Assembly (NCBI RefSeq): GCF_031877795.1
Contig: NC_133946.1
Location: 10,763,144 to 10,827,143, forward strand
Direction: 5' to 3'
From: Strix aluco
Lineage: Eukaryota > Chordata > Aves > Strigiformes > Strigidae
Length of the DNA stretch: 64,000 nt
Of this stretch, positions 46,411-60,491 are shown piece after piece (position 1 is the stretch's first letter; each line of letters opens with the position of its first letter). A program made the translations under genes and the position numbers. Under the pieces are notes generated by a model, which did no database searches, was not told the DNA's origin, and saw nothing but the letters and a program-made list of their open reading frames with translations.

Positions 46411-46575
46411 ACGGCACAACCGGGACCCTCCCTCCGCCGGGCACTTCCGGCTTCCGGCGTGTCACCGGAAGTGGGCGGTACCACCCCGGGGCTGAGGTGG
46501 GGGGGCGGAGCACCTCCCCTTCCCGGAGGGAGAAGGAGCGGAGTGGTATATCCCGCCGCCGCCATGTTGTGGGCC
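46411..46575. promoter_or_regulatory. VPS37C: VPS37C CpG-rich promoter with ETS and YY1 motifs
   Basis: Just upstream of the inferred 5' UTR exon lie ETS-type motifs: ACTTCCGG at 46443-46450, CTTCCGG at 46451-46457 and, in the opposite direction, CCGGAAGT at 46465-46472. A GC box (GGGCGG) lies at about 46473-46478 and 46503-46508, and GCCGCCATGTTG (YY1 type) near 46558-46570. The flanking span 45960-46560 is CpG-rich. This is typical of a TATA-less housekeeping promoter. Confidence 0.65.
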
Positions 46576-49500
46576 TTTGTGTCAGGGCTGCTGGGCCCGT
46601 TCAGAGAGGCTGTATTTTATAAATATGATGTCCTTTTAAAATAAATACTACGTCTTTGTGTGCCGGTGTAGCTCTCCTCATGCTATGGCCTGCTTGAGCC
46701 TTTACATCCGATCAGTTTGTGTCTCAGAGGGCTTGCCCTGCCACTCTGGTACCTTCCCCCAGCAGCCTCCCTTATAATTGACTCTAATTGAGTTTTTATT
46801 TTATGCCTTCCTGGAAGAATTGTCAGTCTGCTAAATTATTTGTGTTATTATCGATGCATCCTAACTCCAGTCTTCACCACCATAGCAATTAACCTGGGTA
46901 CAGCCAGCAGCATTGCCCGACTCCAGCGTGAGCTTGAGCACCGCAAGCAACAGATTCAGCTTTACCTGTCAGCCCAGGGAGGGTAAAGTTGCTTCTCCTG
47001 GCAGATACCTGTTTCCCCAGTTGCCCTGCCTGCCGTCAGGGCCGGGGAGGTTTGGAGTAGCTCTGCGGTTCTTCTGTACGTTGATTCAAAGCCTCCGCGT
47101 TAGCCCTGAGCAGCAGCTGCTGCGTGGACACTTTTGTCTTCACCGGCTTGTTCAAAAAAGCGGAAAGCCATAGAGCCAAAGACAAAGATCAGGCAAGATT
47201 AATCATTATGACAAGAGTTAAAAGGAGAGCATTACAACAAAGCTTAGCATCGTGTACAGAGCCGGCAGCCGGTTGAAATTCAGGCGTAGCGAGTTTGGGT
47301 TGGATTTACAGCGAGATTTGAAGCGGTTTCTGCCTTGTCATGACCTCATCAGTGCCTCACAGCCGGGGCCTCCCACACAGGCAGCCTCCTCCTGCAGTTC
47401 ATGTTTTGTGGAGGTCTAAGAGCAAGCAGAGCCCCTGTAAAGCCACTTGTTCTCCGCAAGTTGTCTCATGCTGAGTAGCAGCTGGTGTGCCAGGCACTCG
47501 AATGCCTGTTGTTCCGGGTGACTTGGAATTCTGCTGGCTGTAATCCTGGTAAGTCCAGCCCTATGAGAAATGAAAATTAAATTAAAACTTCCTTGACAGG
47601 CAAAGGGATGGGGGCAAAGCGAGCATGAAGAGTGGCAGTAAAGGTGTGGCAGAGGTGGAGGTGGGGGATAAGAGTGGATGGAAGTGCAAGAGGAGAGGCC
47701 AGAGAAGCAGAGGAGGTGAGATAATGGATACGGAGTGCTTAGCTGTGGCCTGAGATATCACTGTGCTGAGGCAGTACGTACACACCTCGGCAACATGCCA
47801 AAAATTCATATAACGGTGTTTCTCCCAGGTGACATGGCTGGAAGCAAGAGATAATAGCAAATCCCTCTTGAATACCTGCATTAGCCCTTCCTCGCACAAA
47901 ACAGGAAAGTTCCTAAGCAGCATGAGACAGAAGCAGCACTCATCCCACCACCCTCCGCTTCTCCACCCGTGCTTCTGCATTCCCACAGACGTGAGCAGGG
48001 TTGAGGATTATGTTAGGCTGGGGAAAAGCTCCGTGCTGCCGGATGAGACGCGCTCGAGGCGCTGAGGGGAGAGGAACGTGAAGGAGACTGCAGACGGCTG
48101 GGCAAGGTCACCCAGCTGTTACAGAAGTGCTGCAGTCCAGGCCCCCGTCTCAGGAAAGGCACCTCTCGTCCCTGCCAGAGACACGCACCACGTGAGGCCT
48201 GTTGACTGTTGTATAATAAATACGAGTCATGTGAATCCTAATAAGTACCCTATGGTTTAATCAAGGACAATTTGTTCGTGGCATGGCTGATAACCAGGTC
48301 AAAACCCAGTGTTATTGCAAGAAAGGGGACTTGACTTTCCAAAGGCAGATCGATATTTTCAAGGCTTGTTTGAGAAGCAGTCTCCACAGACATGGAAGGG
48401 CTGGAGCACATGTAGTTAACAATTTATATTAAACTGTAAGGACTGAGTAGAGGATAAACTAAGTGGTGTTCAGATTTGTTCTTTGCAATGAAGGAAGAAA
48501 CAGAAAAATATCCAGTTACATGATAAAGTGTTACCCAGCAATCAAAACTGTGATAAATGGGTATTTTCTGGTTAATGCTGAAGGATGTGCCCATTATCTG
48601 TTTACTAGCATCCTTAATTTGTATAAGAGATGGTTTCAGGTGGTCGTTACGATACATCACACAGTTACTTCCTTAGGCAAAAGACTCAAAGGCCAATATC
48701 CAATATACACCACGAGCAAAAATGGCTTAAAAGGGGTAAGTGTTCAAATTATGCTAAGTACCAAATTTCAAGTGTGCACACCAGCTGAGCTGTTCTGGAT
48801 CAAGAGCACTTGTGGCTTAGGACAAAACTGGCAGAAAGGAACAAAACATTTTGGTAAGGAGCATTCGGCTACAGAACCAGGTTCTGAAGCAGTTTAGGTC
48901 AGTTTGAAGCTGTAATCCAGAAAGTGTTTTGGAGTGAAATGGAAACTTTCCCGAGTCTGCTATCGGTGCAGGACCCCGTTATCGCAGCTGATATTGTTTG
49001 CAGCTCCTCAGGCTCCAAAGTGGAGGGTGGCAGTGTAAGACTAGAGAGCAAATTAATGCACAGTCAGTGAAAGGTCAAAAAAAGCCCTCCTCGTGCAAAG
49101 TTGATCCTGATGCTTTGTCAGATTTTGCCCTTTGTTCATTATCTGGCCAAGTTTATTTGTGGTTTTGGTTGAATGTTCCTTCTGAGCCCAAGAGTCAAAT
49201 GAAATTTGGAGTGTTTCCCAATAGAAGGAAAACAATCGATAGTGCTGTTCTTTTTCTCTTTTAATGTGATGCTGTTTGTTTTCAAGACAACGTTGTCTGT
49301 GTTCCTCATCAGGGAAGGATTCAGACAGCAGAAGAGCCTTTCTCAGAATCCCACCCATCTTTTCATCAGGAGTTTATTAGAAAACACCATTTCTCACAGC
49401 TCTTCTCAGCACTGTGTCACAGACGTACTCCTGGCCGTCTGTCGGCTTGCTGCCTCTCACAGAAGCCACAATCAAACCAGTTCCCTTTCTGTGCTTGCCC

Positions 49501-52500
49501 TTGTACAACTAGGAAACGTTGTGGTCCACGTGGTCCAGCCGCTATCTAGGCAGCCCAGTCAGAGAGTAACGTTCAGTGATTTAGCAACCACAGACCGAGG
49601 CCACCAAAAGTGTTAGTGACCACCCAGGATCCCCCACAGCAGGTCAGGAGTGATCGTGGCCACCCAGAGGTCCTACCCCAGGAAAAGTTCACCCACCCCC
49701 AGCTCAGCAAGGATCAGCCTACATCTCTGGGGGCTTCCTCGATAACTTAATCAAATATTCTTAAATCAAATCGTAGGGGTTTGACACCTCAGGAGCCTCA
49801 GACCTCTCTCCTCTCTGCCTTTGTGCCTTTCATCTGACGGTTCTGATAAAGCAACTGTGTGATGTACGATAATATTATGGGAGGGACAGGAAACACCAGG
49901 AACAGGGACTGGAAAAAAAAGTTTGCTTCCTTAATCTGCAGGTGTTAAGATAAGGTATATCTCAATAAGGTGATTTTTTTTCAGGCTGAGCTTTTCAACC
50001 CTGCACAGATAAAGTTGGGTAAGGCTGTTCCTGAGCTGAGTCAGCAAAGTCCTTTGCCAAAACAGCCTGAAAATTCATATATGGTCCTGTTTGGCCTGGG
50101 GGGGTGGGGGGGGAGCCCTATGACAGTTAAATGCATCCTAGGTGGTGTAGCCTCATCTCATGCAATTCCCATCGAGGCTTCCAGGCTCCTGGCCACCAGG
50201 ATTGATCATATAATTTGCAACAGTCTCCCAGCCTCGTGACCGTTGCGTTCCTGACAGGGATCCGCACGCAGGGATTTATTTGCCACTCGGGGCCCATCTT
50301 AGAGCCAGGGCAGCTCCTGGAGGTGCCCACCTCCTGTTGTTCGTGATCTAGGATGGCTCCGGGTGTCGTACGAGTTCCCTGCAGCGCATCTCCCGTAGCC
50401 TTCAGAGGGACTGTCCCTTCACACACGAATTGTTGCTGATCACTGGAAGCAGCAAAGCTTAAAACACTCCTGTCACCAGTCCGGCACCACCTCAGCCCTT
50501 TCTCTGCAGCAGGGGGTCAAGGTCACCACCCAAATCTTCCACCTTTACAGTCAACCACCACCACTTCAACCACCAGCCATCCTCCACCCACCAACCAGCC
50601 CACCTGGGGCCACCAGGTGCTTTCTTTTAGTGGTCCTTAAGTCACTGAATGCTGCTGCGTAGCCCAAGCTCATCATAGGCCCAGGTGGAGTCTGTGCACA
50701 CCAGGAGTCAAATCCAGCCTTGCTTGGACATCGAAACAACAGACGTTAAAATCTTATATTTTTCTGGACACAAGCGTAACTCTTCAGGGATTTTATTGAA
50801 CAGGAATCCTAACGCAGCCACAGCTGCCTCAGGGAACAGGCAAACCAGAACTAAAAGCCTCCAAATCCATCCCTCCAGCTGGTTTTCAGCTGCTTTTGGA
50901 GAACCCGGTGGGGATCTCCGCATCGTTTGGTGCCCCCTGCCGCCAAGCAGAGCTACAACAGAGCTGGCACCCTCCGCCACCCAGCCCAGGCACCCACCCT
51001 GGGCACCCCACAGGCACTGCCTGCTCCCTGCCCTCACCCCTCAGCTGCCTTCTCTGCCGCGGCAGGGATGCAGCAGGGTTGTGTTTTGAGCTCTTCACCG
51101 CTTGGTTTTGAGTTCCCTCAGGGTTCCCTGCTCCCTCAGGGGGCAAAAAGCAGATTCTTCCAGGATCTGATGTGTCTTATTCCCTCTAATTCTCTACCAA
51201 AGTTGGAAATATCCAGGTCAGCAACCAGCCCTGGCTCCTTTTTGTGCTACAGCCGCTTCCATGGCATCCCAAGCTGGCTGACCTGTCTTTGACAACATGA
51301 AGAGCCTGCCAGCCTGTTTGTGCTGCTGATTTCCCCCCTCCAACCCCAGCGCACGAGGCTGGAAGGGCATTAAGTGACAGATCACATCTGCCTCCAAACT
51401 CCGAGGGTCTGAGGTTCCTCAGAGGCCTCTGAGAACCGTAATAATAAAAGGGAACCTAGCTGGAAAGGGCTCAGGAAGGAGCTGCAGCCGTGGAGTCACG
51501 CTGCCACCAGCGCAGGAAAGCTCAGCGCAGTAGGAAGGGGCTAAAATCCATCTATCCTGCCTCAGTCATTTTACACCCTAAAAGTGATTATTTTCTATAC
51601 TCCCCCGTTTCTTTCGTTCTTGACTTTAATGGTGCTAAATGTTTGTTCTGAGATTTTTCTGGTGCTGAATTCCACAACTTCTTCATTCTGTGTATAATGA
51701 CACATCCAAAAATCAATGCCTGTCCCAGTACAGTTTTTCCTTGACTCCTGGTGATGGGATCTATTGACAGAAGAATGAGCTCATCCTCAAACTTCCCATA
51801 ATTTGACAAATTATTTCTTTGCATTGAAAAAAATGAAATCCCGAGCCTCAGTGATTACAGCTTTGCACATGGAGCTCTGCTTCAGCAACGACTAAAAGCA
51901 GTAAAAGATTGGAAAATTAATTTGAGTCTTCACTACATGATACAATCACCAAAATTTGGCCTGTAGTTTGGTGTTCAGAAGAGGCCAGCTCACCCAGAGG
52001 CCCTTATATCAGCCCAGAAACACAGGACATATCTTTTTGTGCAAAAGAAGCTGCTGCAGCTCCTCCAGTCCCTTTGCTGCTCTGGGCCAGGGAGCTTTAG
52101 TTGCTGGCAAACCCATCACTGCCAGGGTGACCAAGTTACAGAATAAAACAAATTATATTTCCCTAACGCTACAAAACAAGTTACATTTCACTAAAACAGT
52201 GGTCCTGAGCATGAGGCTTTTCTAGTTTGTTTTTTTGGTTTTTTGTTTATTTTTTTAATAAAAGGAGAGCATTCGACCCAAACATCCTCTTTGCCCAGAG
52301 AGAGGACTGCCATGAGAGCACAGGTTAGTCCCTGCCTTCTGTGCCTGGAGAGGTTTATGTTATGTCTGAATGTAGTGACTGGAAAAAAAAAATAAATTGA
52401 TAAACAGCTCTTGAAAAACTTGTCATTTTCTCTAACGTTCTGGAAAAAAAACCCAACACTTAGCAGCTCCAAAACAAGGGACACCAAGTTGAAGTGAGGC

Positions 52501-53541
52501 ATGGCAGCGAGTCCAGACTTCAGTTGCTGAAACCCAACTCACTAACATGCTCCGAAGGAAGAATTTAGCACTTGGAATGTTACTGCCCTTCAGCTTTCCC
52601 ATTTCTCAGAGAAGTTTCTCTGCTCGTTACCAAAATCAATGCAGGGTGAGCATCTGTGCAGACAGCCACCTTGGAGGCAGCTCCCCCCACATCCCCTTGC
52701 CCCATGCAGGTACATTCTGCTGAATGAATGTCCCAACTTTTCCCACAGAGGAAAATCCATCCTGGCGTCACCAGGCCCTTTGTCCCTGCCTGAGGAGAGG
52801 AGGCACTTACCGCCCTGCTCCCCCACCGCATCGCTCCTCACCCACACCCACCACTTACCTCCCATTCCCCACTGTGGGGCTGGGCCAAGGACCATTTCCA
52901 CCTTCCAGCAGGACCTTCCTTTCCATCACAAGCTCTCACTGACACGTGCTCATGGCTACTGGCTTTGTGGCTCTCCAGCCACCACCTCCCGCAGCCCACA
53001 CGAGCTCTCAGGGATCTCCTACGGCATTATCTTCCCCGGTGTGGAGCACGCGCCAAGCCCAGCAGCTCCTGAGCAGCCTCCCAGGAGGAAGCCTCAGGTC
53101 TTAATCCTTGGAAGGCAAATGGGTGGGAAGGTGGGAGCATCAACAGCTCTCCAAACCACCCCCCAAAAGCGCTGCCGTTGAGGGGCCGGGCTCTGCAGGG
53201 GTACAGCCTCTGCCTTCCACCAGCACCAAGGTGTGAGGAAGCTTGCAAAGGGCTCCCAGCACTGGGCAATCAAGCAAGAGCCAGGCAAACCAGCAAACCC
53301 CCAGCTCTGAATCTGCTTTATATACCATTGGGATTTACAGCAGCTGTTCCTAATATCTGCAGCAGCCTGGGCAAATCACCCTGAGCTCCCTGTGTGCTGC
53401 AGAGGATGAGGCTTTGCCCAGCAGGAACAGCCTCTTCCCTGCCTGCAGACATGCGGTGTGCTGGGGGAAAGAAAAGCAATCTAACAGCCCATCGGAGCAG
53501 TGCTGAGGCGATGAGAGCTTCCCTGCTGAGGGACGTGTCCT

Positions 53542-53944
53542 CACAGAATCATCTGGGTTGGAAAAGCCCTTGAAGATCATCCAGTCCAACCATGAACCTC
53601 ACCCTGACCGTTCTCAACTCCACCAGATCCCTCAGCGCTGGGTCAACCCCACTCTTCAACCCCTCCAGGGATGGGGACTCCACCCCTGCCCTGGGCAGCC
53701 CATTCCAACACCCAACAACCCCTTCTGCAAAGAAATACTTCCTAAGAGCCAGTCTGACCCTGCCCTGGCGCAGCTTGAGGCCATTCCCTCTTGTCCTGTC
53801 GCTTGTTCCTTGGGTCAAGAGACTCATCCCCCCTCTCTGCACCCTCCTTTCAGGGAGTTGTAGAGGGCCATGAGGTCTCCCCTCAGCCTCCTCTTCTCCA
53901 GACTAAACCCCCCCCAGTTCCCTCAGCTGCTCCCCATCAGACAT
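53542..53944 (-). mobile_element. CR1 LINE copy 6
   Basis: This is a copy of about 400 bp in minus orientation, nearly identical to copy 3 over its whole length and with the same 5' truncation zone. It is intergenic. Confidence 0.93.
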
Positions 53945-54771
53945 GTCCTCAAGCACTCTGCTCCAGTAACCTTTTACAGATAAATGTTTTCAATGTGTAG
54001 CGCAGCAAGGATGTGTTTGCAGCGAACCAGCCCCTCTGCTAGGGCTGCTCCTGATCTGAGCTGGTATTCATCAAAACACGCTGCTGCCTTGTGTGGAGAG
54101 AGGGAGCAAGGCCTGAAGTTGATGCTGTTGCCTAATCTCTGATTTTTTCTGTAGTTTATGGCTACCTGAAGGCACAGGCTGGCTCACGAGGCCGATGGGG
54201 AACACAATGCCAAGGCTCCACGCAGGGTTTTCAGGCAGTGGCCTCCTACCAGGTCCAGACTTTCCATTTTGGTGGTCAGCCAAGATCTTTTCTTTTCCAG
54301 ACCCCCACCCTCAAACTGAACCCATCACATCTTCCCTTTTGCTCAGGGAGAATTAGGTGTTCATCCATTTTCTCCCAACGTAGCCCATCAGATCCTACCA
54401 GGTTCTTATTCGTTTCATTCCCCCACTGCAATTTAGCATCTACCCTCAATTCTTTTATTATTCAGAGCTGGGGTGAAACTAGTACCAAGGGAGGAAAGCC
54501 AGCTCCTGCCCATATAGTGCCTCTGGGCAGGCTGGTCCCCAACTCACCACAGGGACTGGCTTTGTTTTCCTCCAGGACAAGGTGACCGTGCCGGCAGCCA
54601 CATCTCACGCACGTGGGGCTGTGACGGAGACCGGGCACCTCTGACGCAGCCCGGCACCGGCGACCTTGGCATTGTTCAATCAGTGGCATCCCAAGCTGGT
54701 CTTTCCCTCGGCTGGTCCCAGTTTCACCCCTCAGCGGGTCCCAGTTCCACAGGCAGCCCATGGAGCTGCTC

Positions 54772-55232
54772 GAGCAGGGCCAGAGGAGGCCACGAAGATG
54801 CTCGAGGGGCTGGAGCAGCTCCCCTGTGAGGACAGGCTGAGAGAGTTGGGGGGGTTCAGCTGGAGAAGAGAAGGCTCCAGGGAGACCTTAGAGCGGCGTC
54901 CCAGGACTTAAAGGGTCTACAGGAAAGGGGGGAGGGACTCTTGATGGGGGGGGGGGGGGAGGGATAGGACGAGGGGGTGACGGTTTTAAACTGCCAGAGG
55001 GGAGATTTAGATGAGATCTAAGGAAGAAATTCTTCCTTGTGAGGGTGGTGAGGCCCTGGCACAGGTTGCCCAGAGAAGCTGTGGCTGCCCCCTCCCTGGA
55101 AGGGTTCAAGGCCAGGTTGGACGGGGCTTTGGGCAACCTGGGCTAGTGGAAGGTGTCCCTGCCCAGGGCAGGGGGGTGGAACTAGATGAGCTTTAAGGTC
55201 CCTTCCAGCCCAAACCAGTCTGTGATTTGTGA
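54772..55232 (+). mobile_element. Older CR1 LINE copy of a different subfamily
   Basis: About 460 bp in plus orientation keep the CR1 layout. They begin in the ORF2 end (GGCCACGAAGATGCTCGAGG, GGCTGGAGCAGCTCCCCTG), pass GAGGCCCTGGCACAGGTTGC and GAAGCTGTGGCTGCCCC, and end in CTTCCAGCCCAAACCA and CTGTGATTTGTGA. It differs strongly from the eight young copies and contains a G-homopolymer at about 54946-54959. Confidence 0.88.
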
Positions 55233-55932
55233 TATGAAGCCAGACCCCAGCAGCGCAGTTCCTCTGCTGACTCCAGCATGGGGGCAGGGGGTGCAGGCAG
55301 GGGGTGCAGGCAGCAGCTGGAGGAGGCCATGGGCTTCCACCCTCCCCACCCAGAGCCCGGGGGCAGGCGTTCAGGGACAGGGGTGTTGAGCTAAGAGGAG
55401 CTGCCACCTGCAACGGACAAGGCTGGTGAGGAACGGTCATGTTTGCCCATTGGATGTTGGTGCAAGATAAAGCAAATTTACAGAAACTCTGCTCTTCAAA
55501 GCAGGGCAGGGACGGTCCAGAGCAGCCCCAGGACCCTCCGGACCACAGTGCTGGGAAAATGTCATCCCCTGTGGTGGCCACCCCGGGCCAGCTAGAGCCA
55601 ACTGGAAAAGAAATGCTTTTATCTAACGGCGCATGATTTACGCTGCGATTCTTCAGCCACAGTGGGAGGAAATGCCCAGAAATGGCCCCCAGCCAGCCCC
55701 ACGTCCCCCTCACCAGCCCCCCAGTGCCTCCCGCTCTGGACTCAGAGTAACTGGAAGGTGCTTCTCCCCCAGTCCCAGCCTGCCACAAGCATCCCTGTGC
55801 TTTTGACCCCGGTGAAGATGAGAGTCCTCAGCTTGACATTCCCCCTGCCTGCCTTAAGGACGTTGTGATAACTTCCCCTGGAGGCGTTTGCCTTTCTTAT
55901 CGAGGACGCTGGCCAAACAAGCGTGGCCAGGA

Positions 55933-55939
55933 TATAAGG
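55933..55939 (+). promoter_or_regulatory. TATA box of pepsinogen A
   Basis: TATAAGG lies 72 bases upstream of the start codon, at the distance expected for a transcription start near 55963. Confidence 0.75.
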
Positions 55940-56004
55940 AGCCAGGTTGGGGCTGGTGGCACACTCAGTGCATCTCTTCACCTTGGTCGCTGTCACCAGT
56001 CACC

Positions 56005-59119
<3,115 letters not shown>

Positions 59120-59247
59120 GCTGCGCCTTAGGGCTGGAACCAGGGCCAGGTAGCCCATCCTGCTGCCCTGGTGGCTCCAGCTTGGTGCCTGGCACGCCTG
59201 ACCATTGCCCAACGCTCCCGTCCCCTCTTGCCACCGCCACTGAGCAT

Positions 59248-59253
59248 AATAAA
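59248..59253 (+). terminator. PGA: Polyadenylation signal of pepsinogen A
   Basis: AATAAA lies 129 bases after the stop codon. The span 59254-60053 to the VWCE end is GC-rich and shows no gene. Confidence 0.8.
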
Positions 59254-60053
59254 GCTGTGGACGAGCTCCCTTGTGTCACGTCTCTCTGGGAAGGGCTGGC
59301 TCCATCATCCCAGTGCTGCCACCATGGCCCTGGGTGTGGACCCTGATGATGCTCCGCAAACCCCTCCACCGCAGCCCCAAAGAGCCCCAGGCTGCCCGGG
59401 CCACCAAGCAGGCCCCAGGGCCACTGCTCTCCATCCCCACGGGCCATGCTGGGAGGTGGCTGTGGCTACTGGTGGCCAGGTGGGCCAGAGAAGGACCACG
59501 AGGATGGGAGCACAGCTGCGGCTCTGCCAGCATCCCACACCCACTTTTTTGGGGTGGAACGGTGCCTGTCGTGGCGCTGGGTCCCAAATTGGTGCTGGGA
59601 GGGGGGAGGAACTTTGTGCCACTAAGCACCATCTCTCCGTGCCGGATAAACCCCCGTGGTGCTGCCGGGAGCCATGGCCCTGGTTTGTCACCATCTCCCA
59701 GGGCAGAGCAGCCTCAGCACCTCGCAAACGTTTCCCAGGACCTGACACTTCTCACTCGGGTCAAACCCCTGGAAAGTCTCGACTAGGAGCTGCCAAAATG
59801 TGGCACCAGCTCCCCCCCCCCCCCAACCCCTTTTTCCCCCCCAGCTCAGCTCCAACCAGGCTCCTGCCACGGGGGCAGGACACGTCCCTCTTGTCCCCAA
59901 ACTCTGCTCAGAGAGAGCTGAACACCTCCAGCACTCCCCACATTATCCGGGGGGGGGCATGCACCCCAAAGCCCCCCCCACAGCAAGGGGAAGCCCCAGG
60001 GCTGGCCAGGTGCAAGAAGGAGGAGGGGGACGGGGTATAAATACCAGGGTGAC

Positions 60054-60059
60054 TTTATT
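60054..60059 (-). terminator. VWCE: Polyadenylation signal of VWCE
   Basis: TTTATT on the plus strand is AATAAA on the minus strand. It lies about 430 bases beyond the stop codon at 60492-60494. Confidence 0.7.
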
Positions 60060-60491
60060 GGGGGGAAAGGGGAGGGGGGGACACAGCTCACCCCCTCCCC
60101 ACGCCAGGGGCAGTTCCCAGCCCAGGGGTGTGTGTTGCAAGTGGGGGCTGGCTCGGGGCACCCCAGCCCAGCCAGGAGCAGCTCCCAGCCCCCCATTCTG
60201 CACCCAGAGAGCCGGGGAGGTGCGAGGCTTGGGGGAGGGGGGGGGCGCTGGTCCTGCACTCCCAGTCTTGCCTCATCTGGGGGGCCCCAGCCCCCCCCAG
60301 GGCAGATGGGGTCCGTGTCCACGCACCCATGGGAGTGGGGATGGTGTCACCCACCCTGTCCTGCTTGGCACCCCCTCCCCAGCCACCCACCACCCCGGGA
60401 GGGGCCTGGTGGGCCAGGCCTGCTGGTCCTGTAGATCCCCTCATCCTCCTCTTCTTCATCCTCTGTGCCAGGCACACATGGCACCTGGACC

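Larger units (their letters stand above)
46576..55932. other. Gene-poor interval between VPS37C and pepsinogen A
   Basis: I see no coding gene in these 9.3 kb. Base composition is clearly more AT-rich than the rest, above all at 46600-49900 and 51550-52500. A young CR1 copy (53542-53944) and an older CR1 (54772-55232) lie in its right part. Short open frames here have no recognisable domain. Confidence 0.6.
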
